The notes under the pieces are model-generated. The model was not told where the DNA came from, ran no database searches, and was given only the letters and a program-made list of their open reading frames with translations. Made by a program: the position numbers and the translations under genes. 64,000 bases of DNA, from contig JAKFEE010000055.1 in the NCBI GenBank assembly GCA_036675815.1, forward strand, positions 62,001-126,000, read 5' to 3'. Shown here one piece after another: positions 27,692 to 35,322 of the stretch. Each line of letters begins with the position of its first letter. Positions within the stretch are counted from its first letter, which is position 1. Source of the stretch: JAKFEE01 sp036675815. Lineage in GTDB: Bacteria > Pseudomonadota > Alphaproteobacteria > Rhodospirillales > Magnetospirillaceae.

Positions 27692-27886
27692 CTAATCGGA
27701 CTCGTGCGGCAGCGGTGACTTGGGCGTCGTCGGCGTCCGCAGGCCGGCCGGCTTGTTCTTCGCCTCGTTGCTGAAGCGGAAACGGCCGAACAGCACGCAG
27801 CCTTTCATCCCCGGATCGCAGGGCGTGTCCTTGACCTTCTTGCAGATGCCGTTCATCTCGTTGGGGCAACCCCAGCCGCTGCTCAT
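27692..27886 (-). CDS. Small cysteine-containing conserved protein
   Basis: A 64-residue protein beginning MSSGWGCPNEMNGICKKV, with four cysteines in the pattern C-x7-C-x7-C-x6-C over the first 32 residues (GWGC, GIC, TPC, KGC), then GRFRFSNEAKNKP and a Pro/Thr tail. The spacing suggests a small metal- or iron-sulfur-binding fold, but I cannot name one. Similar short proteins with the GWGCP start occur in other alphaproteobacteria as I recall. The ATG at 27886 follows a GGGAGTGAGG ribosome site. Confidence 0.75.
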   Translation of the reverse strand: MSSGWGCPNEMNGICKKVKDTPCDPGMKGCVLFGRFRFSNEAKNKPAGLRTPTTPKSPLPHESD

Positions 27887-27924
27887 CGCAACCTCACTCC
27901 CAATCACATACAACCGGCCGAGGC

Positions 27925-28125
27925 TCAGTGCAGCCAGACGAGCCTGTCGTCCTCGTCCATGGTCAGCACGGCCAGCACCGCCAGGGCCTGCGCCAGCTCG
28001 CTGCGACTGAGCGCGGCCGGGTTCTCCGGCAGCTTGGCTCGTCCACGCACGGCCGACCGGTCGTCCCGGTCGGCGAGTTCATCCACCAAGGCAAAGGTGT
28101 CGTTGTCATCGACCATCAGGAGCAC
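27925..28125 (-). CDS. Possible small acidic protein
   Basis: A 66-codon frame opening with GTG at 28125, or an ATG three codons later (MVDDNDTFALVDELADRD). The product is acidic and ends with LTMDEDDRLVWLH. It lies between upp and the Cys-rich small gene on the same strand, with about 40 nt on its left, so it could be a real operon member. No family is recognised and the ribosome site is weak (GGGTGCTCCTG). Confidence 0.4.
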   Translation of the reverse strand: MLLMVDDNDTFALVDELADRDDRSAVRGRAKLPENPAALSRSELAQALAVLAVLTMDEDDRLVWLH

Positions 28126-28230
28126 CCAGGTATCGCCACTATACGGCTGCGGTGATAGTAGAGGTACTGCTTTGGTGCCGGTGTTTCCAGCGATCCAAGG
28201 GATAAGTGCGAAAGAGGCCCTTGCGCCCCG

Positions 28231-28881
28231 CTATTTCGTGCCGAACAGGCGGTCGCCGGCATCGCCCAGGCCGGGAAGGATATAGGCGTCCTCGTCCAGC
28301 CGGTCGTCGAGCGCCGCCACATAGACCGGCACGTCGGGATGGGCGGCGCTGAACACCGCCATGCCTTCCGGCGCCGCGATCAGGGCGAGGAACAGCAGCT
28401 TGCCCGGTTCGGCGCCGTGGCGCTTGACGACGTCGACGGCGTGCACGGCAGAATTGCCCGTGGCCAGCATCGGATCGACGATGATGAAGGTGCGGCCTTG
28501 CGGCTCGGGCAGCTTGACCAGGTATTCGACGGGACGATGCGTGGCCGGGTCGCGGTACAGGCCGACATGGCCGACCCGTGCCGCCGGCACCAGTTCGAGC
28601 AGGCCGTCGGCCATGCCCATGCCGGCGCGGAGGATCGGCACGATGCACAGTTTCTTGCCGGCGATCACCGGCGCCCGGGTTTCGACCAGCGGCGTGCGGA
28701 TCGACTCGCAGGCGAGGGGCAGGCCGCGCGTCACTTCGTAGCCCATCAGCAGCGCCACCTCCTTCAGCAGCGCGCGGAAGCCGCGCGTCGAGGTGCGCAC
28801 GTCGCGCATATGCGTCAGCTTGTGCTGGATCAGCGGGTGGTCGAGGACGTGCAGGTTGGGGAACTGGGGGTGCTGCGCCAT
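28231..28881 (-). CDS. upp: Uracil phosphoribosyltransferase
   Basis: A 216-residue salvage enzyme making UMP from uracil and PRPP. Family marks are VLDHPLIQHKLTHMRD near the start, LCIVPILRAGMGMADGLL, the PRPP loop FIIVDPMLATGNSA, and a C-terminal YILPGLGDAGDRLFGTK. The start MAQHPQFPN at 28881 has GGGAGG 8 nt upstream; the longer frame to 29079 is unrelated. It stands opposite the DUF2934 gene, sharing a 263-nt divergent gap with two palindromes. Confidence 0.96.
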   Translation of the reverse strand: MAQHPQFPNLHVLDHPLIQHKLTHMRDVRTSTRGFRALLKEVALLMGYEVTRGLPLACESIRTPLVETRAPVIAGKKLCIVPILRAGMGMADGLLELVPAARVGHVGLYRDPATHRPVEYLVKLPEPQGRTFIIVDPMLATGNSAVHAVDVVKRHGAEPGKLLFLALIAAPEGMAVFSAAHPDVPVYVAALDDRLDEDAYILPGLGDAGDRLFGTK

Positions 28882-28979
28882 GCCGGGCCTCCCTGGGCTC
28901 CCTCCACCCACTCGGCCGGGTTGGCCGTGAGGCGCAATCACATGAAACCATGCTTCAGGGCGGCAGGGTGCGAGTTTTC

Positions 28980-29005
28980 GCCGAATTCGGCAAGCCAAAT
29001 TGGCT
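28980..29005. promoter_or_regulatory. Two adjacent palindromes in the upp divergent gap
   Basis: GCCGAATTCGGC (28980-28991) is a perfect 12-bp palindrome. One base later AGCCAAATTGGCT (28993-29005) is a second inverted repeat with a single central base. Both share a GCC-AATT-GGC-like core, which suggests a tandem operator for a dimeric regulator acting on upp (99 nt away) or on the DUF2934 gene. No regulator can be assigned. Confidence 0.4.
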
Positions 29006-29144
29006 AGGTTCCGCCCGTCGTGATGGTCGCCGCTTGCCGTTTTCGCTTCCCGGATGGATGGCCCGCCGGCGGATCCCATCAGCCGGCGAACAAACTCCGC
29101 GGCCCATTGTTACCACGGGCATTGTCCTGGGAGACCCAGTCACG

Positions 29145-29390
29145 ATGAAGCCGGATGCGCTGATCGACGACGCCGCGCGGCAGAGCTTTCCCGCCAGTGA
29201 CCCGCCCGCCTTCATGGCGGGCGCGGTCGCAGGGGCACCGTTTCACGAGCATGGGGAAGAGTACGCGCACCGCATCCGAGAACGGGCCTATTTTCTCTGG
29301 GAGCGTGACGGCCGGCCGGAAGGCCGCGCCACCGAGCACTGGCACGCCGCCGAGCGCTGGGAGCGGGAGGAACGATTCGGGAAAACATGA
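29145..29390 (+). CDS. DUF2934 small protein
   Basis: An 81-residue hydrophilic protein with two recognisable parts. Residues 5-22 (ALIDDAARQSFPASDPPAF) match a short motif found in many alphaproteobacterial small proteins. Residues 41-75 (AHRIRERAYFLWERDGRPEG, then ATEHWHAAERW) match DUF2934. The role is unknown. The gene precedes an acetoin-type reductase by 45 nt and may be cotranscribed with it. Confidence 0.8.
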   Translation: MKPDALIDDAARQSFPASDPPAFMAGAVAGAPFHEHGEEYAHRIRERAYFLWERDGRPEGRATEHWHAAERWEREERFGKT

Positions 29391-29435
29391 TCGCGCCCCG
29401 CCTAACGCGCCGGAAAGCCGACGAGGAGAGGGACC

Positions 29436-30218
29436 ATGAGCATCATCGATGGAGCAGTGGCTCTCGTAACCGGCGCCGGTCAGGGCATCGGCCGCGCCAT
29501 CGCGCTCAGGCTGGCCAAGGACGGGGCGCACATCGCCCTCGTCGACCTCAAGGACGACAAACTGGGCGCCGTCGCCGACGAGGTGAAGGCGCTGGGCCGG
29601 AAGGCAACGACGTTCAAGGCCGACGTCGCGCAGCGCGGCGACGTCTATGCCGCGGTCGACCACGCCGAGAAATCGCTCGGCGGGTTCGATGTGATGATCA
29701 ACAACGCCGGCATCGCGCAGGTCCAGCCGCTCGCGGACGTGACACCCGAGGAAGTAGACAAGATCCTGAAGGTGAACGTCCACGGCGTGTTGTGGGGCAT
29801 TCAGGCCGCCGCGAAGAAATTCAAGGCGCGCAAGCAGAAGGGCAAGATCATCAGCGCGTCCTCGATCGCGGGACACGACGGCTTCGCGATGCTGGGCGTC
29901 TACTCGGCGACCAAGTTCGCGGTGCGGGCGCTGACGCAGGCGGCGGCGAAGGAATACGCGCGCGACGGGATCACCGTCAACGCCTACTGCCCGGGCATCG
30001 TGGGCACTGACATGTGGGTCGAGATCGACAGGCGATTCGCCGAGATCACCGGCGCGCCGGTGGGTTCAACCTACGAGAAGTACGTCGAAGGCATCGCCCT
30101 CGGCCGGGCGGAGACGCCGGAGGATGTCGCCGCCTTCGTCTCGTTTCTGGCGGGTCCGGATTCCGACTACATGACGGGTCAGGCCCCGCTCATCGATGGC
30201 GGCCTGGTGTACCGATAA
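29436..30218 (+). CDS. budC: Acetoin/2,3-butanediol-type short-chain dehydrogenase
   Basis: A 260-residue classical SDR with an intact site: TGAGQGIGRA (12-21), NNAGIAQ, S-S in SASSIAGHDGFA and YSATK. The C-terminal stretch GRAETPEDVAAFVSFLAGPDSDYMTG and WVEIDRRFAEITGA closely resemble meso-2,3-butanediol dehydrogenases / diacetyl (acetoin) reductases. The reaction would be NAD(H)-linked reduction of diacetyl or acetoin. Substrate is inferred from resemblance only. An FMN reductase gene follows after 31 nt. Confidence 0.85.
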   Translation: MSIIDGAVALVTGAGQGIGRAIALRLAKDGAHIALVDLKDDKLGAVADEVKALGRKATTFKADVAQRGDVYAAVDHAEKSLGGFDVMINNAGIAQVQPLADVTPEEVDKILKVNVHGVLWGIQAAAKKFKARKQKGKIISASSIAGHDGFAMLGVYSATKFAVRALTQAAAKEYARDGITVNAYCPGIVGTDMWVEIDRRFAEITGAPVGSTYEKYVEGIALGRAETPEDVAAFVSFLAGPDSDYMTGQAPLIDGGLVYR

Positions 30219-30249
30219 GCCCGAAACCGATCGAGGACAGGAGACTGAG

Positions 30250-30801
30250 ATGGCCGAATACCCGATCGCCGTGATCGTCGGCAGCCTTCGCCGCGATTCC
30301 TTCAACCGCAAGCTGGCGAACGCCATCGTGAAGCTGGCGCCGCCGGAGCTTTCGTTCAGGCAACTGCGGATCGACGACCTCCCGCTCTACAACCAGGACG
30401 ACGATGCCAATCAGGCCGATCCGGTCAAACGGTTGAAAAGTGAGATTGCCGCCGCGCGCGGCCTGCTGTTCGTTACCGCCGAATACAACCGCTCGATCCC
30501 CGGCGTGCTGAAGAACGCGATCGACCATGCCTCACGCCCCTATGGCCAGAGCGCCTGGGCAGGCAAACCGGCCGGCGTGCTGGGGGTTTCGATCGGAGCG
30601 ATCGGTACGGCCGTGGCGCAACAGCATCTGCGTGGCGTCCTCGCCTATCTCGACGTGCCGACGCTCGGCCAGCCGGAAGCCTTCATCCAGGCAAAGGAAG
30701 GCTTGTTCGACAGCGCCGGCGACATCGGCCCGGACAGCAAGGCGTTCCTGCAGGGCTGGATGGACCGTTATGTCGCCTGGGTAAAACAGCCGGCCGCTTG
30801 A
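30250..30801 (+). CDS. NADPH-dependent FMN reductase / quinone reductase
   Basis: A 183-residue flavodoxin-fold protein. IVGSLRRDSFNRKLA (9-23) forms the phosphate-binding loop, and FVTAEYNRSIPGVLKNAID is the family FMN/substrate loop, placing it with ArsH/ChrR/YieF-like reductases. The likely activity is NAD(P)H:FMN or quinone two-electron reduction. The start at 30250 follows GGAGACTGAG; an upstream in-frame ATG overlaps the end of the SDR gene. The two genes probably form one operon. Confidence 0.88.
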   Translation: MAEYPIAVIVGSLRRDSFNRKLANAIVKLAPPELSFRQLRIDDLPLYNQDDDANQADPVKRLKSEIAAARGLLFVTAEYNRSIPGVLKNAIDHASRPYGQSAWAGKPAGVLGVSIGAIGTAVAQQHLRGVLAYLDVPTLGQPEAFIQAKEGLFDSAGDIGPDSKAFLQGWMDRYVAWVKQPAA

Positions 30802-30905
30802 CACTTCACCGGAAATCCACCGGCGGGGCGCGTAAAGTGGGGAGAAGTGACAGGTCCCCCCCGCTTGCGCGGGGGTGACGAGACAGAAAAGACCAGCCGG
30901 TTGCG

Positions 30906-32363
30906 CTATTCCGCCAGCTTGGTCTTGAGGATGTCGTTGACCATGGCCGGGTTGGCCTTGCCCTGGGTCGCCTTCATCACCTGGCCGACGAAGAAGCCGA
31001 ACAGCTTGTCCTTGCCCGACCTGTACTCCGCCACCTTGTCGGGATTGGCGGCAAGAACCGCGGCGATGGCGGCGTCGATGGCGCCGGTGTCGGTGACCTG
31101 GCGCAGGCCCTTCTCCTCGACGATGATGGCCGGCGCCTTGCCGGTCTCGACCATCAGCTCGAACACCTCCTTGGCGATGCGGCCGGAAATGGTGTTGTCG
31201 GCGATCAGGTCGATGAGGCCGCCGAGATTGTCGGCCGTCACCGGCGGGTTCTCGATGGTCTTGCCGGTGCGGTTCAAGGCGGCGAAGAAGTCGCCCATCA
31301 CCCAGTTGGCGGCGAGCTTGGCGTCGCGGCCCTTGGCCACGGTTTCATAGAAATCCGCCGGCGCCTTCTCGGCCACCAGCACGCCGGCGTCATAAGGGCT
31401 GAGGCCGTAGTCGCGCACGAACCGCGCCTTCTTCTCGTCGGGCAGCTCGGGCAGGGTGGCGCGGATGCCCTCGATCATCCCCGGATCGAGCTGCAGCGGC
31501 AGCAGGTCGGGATCGGGGAAATAGCGGTAGTCGTGCGCCTGCTCCTTGCTGCGCATCGACCGCGTCTCGCCCTTGGCGGAATCGAACAGCCGGGTTTCCT
31601 GACTAATGGTGCCGCCGTCCTCGTACACGTCGATATGGCGGCGCGCCTCGTATTCGATGGCCTGCTGCAGGAAGCGGATCGAGTTGACGTTCTTGATCTC
31701 GCAGCGCGTGCGCAATTCCGTCGATCCGACCGGGCGCACCGAGACATTGGCGTCGCAGCGCATCGAGCCTTCCTGCATGTTGCCGTCGCAGGTGCCGAGA
31801 TAGCGCAGGATCGAGCGCAGTTTGGTCACATAGGCGCCGGCCTCCTCGGGCGAGCGCATATCGGGCTTGGAGACGATCTCCATCAGCGCCACGCCCGAGC
31901 GGTTGAGGTCGATGTAGCTCCTCGACGGATGCTGGTCGTGCATGCTCTTGCCGGCATCCTGCTCGAGATGCAGGCGCTCGATGCCGATGGTCCGGGTCGA
32001 ACCGTCGGGCATGTCGAGGATGACCTCGCCCTCGCCGACGATGGGCAGCTCGTACTGGCTGATCTGATAGCCCTGCGGCAGGTCGGCGTAGAAGTAGTTC
32101 TTGCGCGCGAACACCGAGGTCAGGTTGATCTTGGCCTTCAAGCCCAGGCCCGTCCGCACCGCCTGCTCGACACAGACGGCGTTGATCACCGGCAACATGC
32201 CGGGGAAGCCGGCGTCGACGAAGCTGACCTGGCTGTTCGGGTCATTGCCGAACTCGGTGGCGGCGCCCGAGAACAGCTTGGAGTTGGAGATCACCTGGGC
32301 ATGGACCTCGAGGCCGATGACGACCTCCCAGTCGTGCTTGTCGCCCTGAATGACGTAAGCCAT
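30906..32363 (-). CDS. gatB: Aspartyl/glutamyl-tRNA amidotransferase subunit B
   Basis: A 485-residue GatB. It phosphorylates and helps transamidate Glu-tRNA(Gln) and/or Asp-tRNA(Asn). The conserved segments WEVVIGLEVHAQV, FYADLPQGYQISQYE, EQDAGKSMHD and DLNRSGVALMEIV are all present, with the C-terminal YqeY-like tail ending in NDILKTKLAE. The start MAYVIQ follows TTTGGAGGTG. The gene is separated from gatA by 164 nt holding a palindromic repeat, so coupling with gatCA is looser than usual. Confidence 0.97.
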   Translation of the reverse strand: MAYVIQGDKHDWEVVIGLEVHAQVISNSKLFSGAATEFGNDPNSQVSFVDAGFPGMLPVINAVCVEQAVRTGLGLKAKINLTSVFARKNYFYADLPQGYQISQYELPIVGEGEVILDMPDGSTRTIGIERLHLEQDAGKSMHDQHPSRSYIDLNRSGVALMEIVSKPDMRSPEEAGAYVTKLRSILRYLGTCDGNMQEGSMRCDANVSVRPVGSTELRTRCEIKNVNSIRFLQQAIEYEARRHIDVYEDGGTISQETRLFDSAKGETRSMRSKEQAHDYRYFPDPDLLPLQLDPGMIEGIRATLPELPDEKKARFVRDYGLSPYDAGVLVAEKAPADFYETVAKGRDAKLAANWVMGDFFAALNRTGKTIENPPVTADNLGGLIDLIADNTISGRIAKEVFELMVETGKAPAIIVEEKGLRQVTDTGAIDAAIAAVLAANPDKVAEYRSGKDKLFGFFVGQVMKATQGKANPAMVNDILKTKLAE

Positions 32364-32387
32364 CACACCACCTCCAAATCGACAAAT

Positions 32388-32508
32388 CCCCTCGCCCGCT
32401 GGCGGGAGAGGGCGGGGCCCGCCGCGCAGCGGTGGGAGGGTGAGGGATGCGCCGGATGGGCCGGTGCGCGGCCCTCACCCCGACCCTCTCCCGCAAGCGG
32501 GCGAGGGA
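32388..32508. repeat. CCCTCTCCCGC palindromic element between gatA and gatB
   Basis: A G/C-rich element with hairpin-forming ends (CCCCTCGCCCGCTGGCGGGAG and CCCTCTCCCGCAAGCGGGCGAGGG) flanking a GGGAGGGTGAGGG / CCCTCACCCCGACC pair. Its long inverted structure lies in the mRNA between gatA and gatB. A second copy is at 56239-56354. This type of element is found in many proteobacterial genomes. Confidence 0.7.
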
Positions 32509-32527
32509 GACGAGCCGTCATCATCCC

Positions 32528-34003
32528 TCAGCCCTCCACGCCGGCCGGCAGCGCCGTGAAACCGGCGGCCTGTTCCATCACCTCGGCGACCTTCAGCACC
32601 GTTTCCTCGTCGAAGGGCCGGCCGATCAGCTGCAGGCCGAGCGGCAAGCCCTCGGCATTGAGGCCGGCGGGCACCGAGATGCCGGGCAGGCCGGCCAGCG
32701 AGGTCGGCACGGTGAAGACGTCGTTGAGATACATGGCGATGGGATCGTCGGTCTTCTCGCCGGCGGCAAAGGCGGCCGAGGGCGCCGTCGGCGTCAGGAT
32801 CACGTCGACGGCCTTGAACGCCTCGGCGAAGTCGCGGGCGATCAGGGTGCGCAGCTTCTGCGCCTTGGCGTAATAGGCGTCGTAATAGCCGGCCGATAGC
32901 ACATAGGTGCCGATCAGGATGCGCCGGCGCACCTCCTTGCCGAAGCCCTCGCCGCGGGTCTTGGCGTACTGCTCGTCCAGGGTCTTGCCGGGCACGCGCA
33001 GGCCGAAGCGGACGCCATCGTAGCGCGCCAGGTTGGACGACGCCTCGGCCGGGGCGACGATGTAATAGGTGGCCAGGGCGTATTTGGTGTGGGGCAGGCT
33101 AATGTCGACCGGCGTCGCACCGGCCGCCTTGAGCCAGTCGATGCCCTGATCCCACAGCTTGGCGATCTCGGGCGACAGGCCCTCGGGGCGGTATTCCCTG
33201 GGGATGCCGACCTTGAGGCCGCGGATGTCGCCGGTCAGCGCCTTCTCGAAGTCCGGCACCGGCATCGGCGCCGAGGTCGAATCCTTGGGGTCATGGCCGC
33301 ACATGGCGCCGAGCATGATGGCGGAATCGCGCACCGTACGGGTCATCGGCCCGGCCTGGTCGAGCGAGGAGGCGAAGGCGACGATGCCCCAGCGCGAGCA
33401 GCGGCCGTAGGTCGGCTTGATGCCGACGATGCCGCAGAACGCCGCCGGCTGGCGGATCGAGCCGCCGGTATCGGTGCCGGTGGCGCCCAGCGCCAGGCGC
33501 GCCGCCACCGCCGCCGCCGAGCCGCCCGACGAGCCGCCGGGCACCAGCTTGGCATCGGAGCCCTTGCGCTTCCACGGGTTCTCGACGCCGCCGTAATAGC
33601 TGGTCTCGTTGGACGAGCCCATGGCGAATTCGTCGAGATTGGCCTTGCCCAGGAACACCGCGCCGGCCCGCTTCAAATTGGCGGTCACCGTGCTCTCATA
33701 GGGCGGCGTGAAGCCGTCGAGGATATGGCTGGCGGCGGTGGTGCGCACGCCCTCGGTGCAGAACAGATCCTTGATGGCCAGCGGAATGCCCTCGAGCGCG
33801 CCGACGTTGCCCGCCTGGCGCCGCTTGTCCGATGCGGCGGCCTGGGCCAGCGCCAGCTCCGGGGTCTCGGTGATATAGGCGTTGAGGCCCCGCGCCTTGT
33901 CGATGGCGCCGAGATGCGCCTGCGCCAGCTCGGTCGCCGAGAAATCGCCCTTGGCCAGGCCGTCGCGGGCCTGGGCGATGGTCAGGTTCGTCAGCTTGCT
34001 CAT
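32528..34003 (-). CDS. gatA: Aspartyl/glutamyl-tRNA amidotransferase subunit A
   Basis: A 491-residue amidase-signature enzyme that releases ammonia from glutamine for transamidation. The Ser-cisSer-Lys site is visible as the Lys in IPLAIKDLFC, then GGSSGGSAAAVA and TGTDTGGSIRQPA. The ATG overlaps the gatC stop (TGATG), so translation is coupled. Length and order are typical of the family. Confidence 0.97.
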   Translation of the reverse strand: MSKLTNLTIAQARDGLAKGDFSATELAQAHLGAIDKARGLNAYITETPELALAQAAASDKRRQAGNVGALEGIPLAIKDLFCTEGVRTTAASHILDGFTPPYESTVTANLKRAGAVFLGKANLDEFAMGSSNETSYYGGVENPWKRKGSDAKLVPGGSSGGSAAAVAARLALGATGTDTGGSIRQPAAFCGIVGIKPTYGRCSRWGIVAFASSLDQAGPMTRTVRDSAIMLGAMCGHDPKDSTSAPMPVPDFEKALTGDIRGLKVGIPREYRPEGLSPEIAKLWDQGIDWLKAAGATPVDISLPHTKYALATYYIVAPAEASSNLARYDGVRFGLRVPGKTLDEQYAKTRGEGFGKEVRRRILIGTYVLSAGYYDAYYAKAQKLRTLIARDFAEAFKAVDVILTPTAPSAAFAAGEKTDDPIAMYLNDVFTVPTSLAGLPGISVPAGLNAEGLPLGLQLIGRPFDEETVLKVAEVMEQAAGFTALPAGVEG

Positions 34004-34290
34004 CACTCGACCACCTTCGGCACCAGGAAGAAGCCTTCGTCGGCCTCGGGCGCATTGGCCAGGACCTTGTCCTGGTAGCCGCCATCCTTGACCGCGTCTT
34101 CGCGCTGGGGCAGCGACAAATCGGCCACCGAGGTCATCGGCGGCACGCCGTCGGTGTTTACCTCCGACAACTGCTCGACGAAGTCGATGATCTTCGATAG
34201 CTCGCAGGCGAGATGCTCGAGCTCGTCGTCGGGCACCTCGATGCGCGCCAAGTGCGCGATGTTGCGGACGGTGTTCTTGTCGAGCGACAT
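34003..34290 (-). CDS. gatC: Aspartyl/glutamyl-tRNA amidotransferase subunit C
   Basis: A 95-residue subunit that stabilises GatA and GatB. MSLDKNTVRNIAHLARIEV and LSKIIDFVEQLSEVNTDGVPPM are family hallmarks, and the tail FFLVPKVVE is typical. The frame is open to 34542, but homology begins at 34290. First gene of gatCAB here. Confidence 0.96.
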   Translation of the reverse strand: MSLDKNTVRNIAHLARIEVPDDELEHLACELSKIIDFVEQLSEVNTDGVPPMTSVADLSLPQREDAVKDGGYQDKVLANAPEADEGFFLVPKVVE

Positions 34291-34468
34291 GGGCTCAAGG
34301 GTCTCCGCGCCTGCAAGGAAAGGCGGGAACCTAGCATCGGGGACAGGGGGAGGCAAGGTGGGGAGAAGTGGTCTGCCGACCGGCCCCATGCAAGATTGTG
34401 CCGTTCGGCCTGGAACCACTCGCCGCCCCGCTCCGTTGGCTATGGGAACCGTTCGGAAGGGTGGTGCC

Positions 34469-35032
34469 ATGGCAACCGGACAGCCGTCGCAGGGCGTCGC
34501 AACGTGGCCGGAGGAGTCACGGGAGGCGGCGCAACTCGTCATCGATCAATACGGCGAGCCGGACGAGGCGACTGCCACCCAACTGATCTGGCACCAGCGC
34601 GGCCCATGGAAGCGGATCATCGCCTCGAAAGCCTTCTATAGGCATGACTTCCCGGCGCCGCATTTCGATTCGGTCGAGACGGTCATCGACTACAAGGTGC
34701 CGGTGGATAAGTTCACGCCGCTCGCCGCCTTCGATGGCAGTATCGTCGTCGAGCGCACCGTCGGCGAGGTCTCCGCGCGCTGCCATGACGAGGAGGCCAA
34801 TCGGCTCGCGCTCAATCTCATGCATGACATCGTCACCGGCGCCAAGACCGTCGAGGAGGCGCGGCAGTATTACGCCAAGGAGTTCGCCGACTACCGACGC
34901 AAGATGCCGACGCCATACATGGACAAGCTGCATTTTGCCGCGGCCGCCGGTGACTGTGCCGATCCCGACATACGCATCCTTTCGGACGAGGATATCCGGC
35001 AGGCCAGCGAGGAGGGCAAGGCGCGCGGTTAG
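34469..35032 (+). CDS. Conserved hypothetical protein
   Basis: A 187-residue soluble protein with no signal peptide or membrane span. The central part (WKRIIASKAFYRHDFPAPH, DYKVPVDKFTPLAAFDGSIV) is aromatic- and proline-containing, and the C-terminal part is helical and charged (KTVEEARQYYAKEFADYRRK). I do not recognise a domain. It is divergent from gatC and convergent with the small gene at 35070. A GGAAGGG ribosome site precedes the ATG. Confidence 0.65.
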   Translation: MATGQPSQGVATWPEESREAAQLVIDQYGEPDEATATQLIWHQRGPWKRIIASKAFYRHDFPAPHFDSVETVIDYKVPVDKFTPLAAFDGSIVVERTVGEVSARCHDEEANRLALNLMHDIVTGAKTVEEARQYYAKEFADYRRKMPTPYMDKLHFAAAAGDCADPDIRILSDEDIRQASEEGKARG

Positions 35033-35069
35033 CCCGGCCCTGGTCGAAATCCGCCGATGGCCCGCCGGC

Positions 35070-35318
35070 TCATCGCAGCCCGCGGCCCGGCGCGATCTCG
35101 GCGTAATCGACCGCCGGGTTGGCGCGCAGCCGGTCGAGGACGGCATCGGCCGCCGCCGTCTCGACTTGGGCGATGCAGACCAGGCGGAGGTCCGCTGCGC
35201 GTGCCGCGGGCATCACCTGCACCGCCGAGCGCACCCCCGGCAGCGCGCGCACCGCTTGCAACACCCGCGTCATGTCCGGCCCGGAGGCGCCGGGCTTCAT
35301 CTGGAACTCAATGTCCAT
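35070..35318 (-). CDS. Small protein resembling a subtilase propeptide (I9-like fold)
   Basis: An 82-residue protein beginning MDIEFQMKPGASGPDMTRVL. The pattern is strand (IEFQMKP), helix (MTRVLQAVRALPG), strand (SAVQVMP), strand (LRLVCIA), helix (AAADAVLDRLRANP) and a final AVDYAEIAP. That order and the NPAVDYAE ending resemble the inhibitor I9 / subtilisin propeptide fold, whose C-terminus blocks the protease cleft. The subtilase gene ends 4 nt upstream on the same strand, so the pair is almost surely cotranscribed. Acting in trans as inhibitor or folding helper is inference; no family search was possible. Confidence 0.6.
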   Translation of the reverse strand: MDIEFQMKPGASGPDMTRVLQAVRALPGVRSAVQVMPAARAADLRLVCIAQVETAAADAVLDRLRANPAVDYAEIAPGRGLR

Positions 35319-35322
35319 GCGA

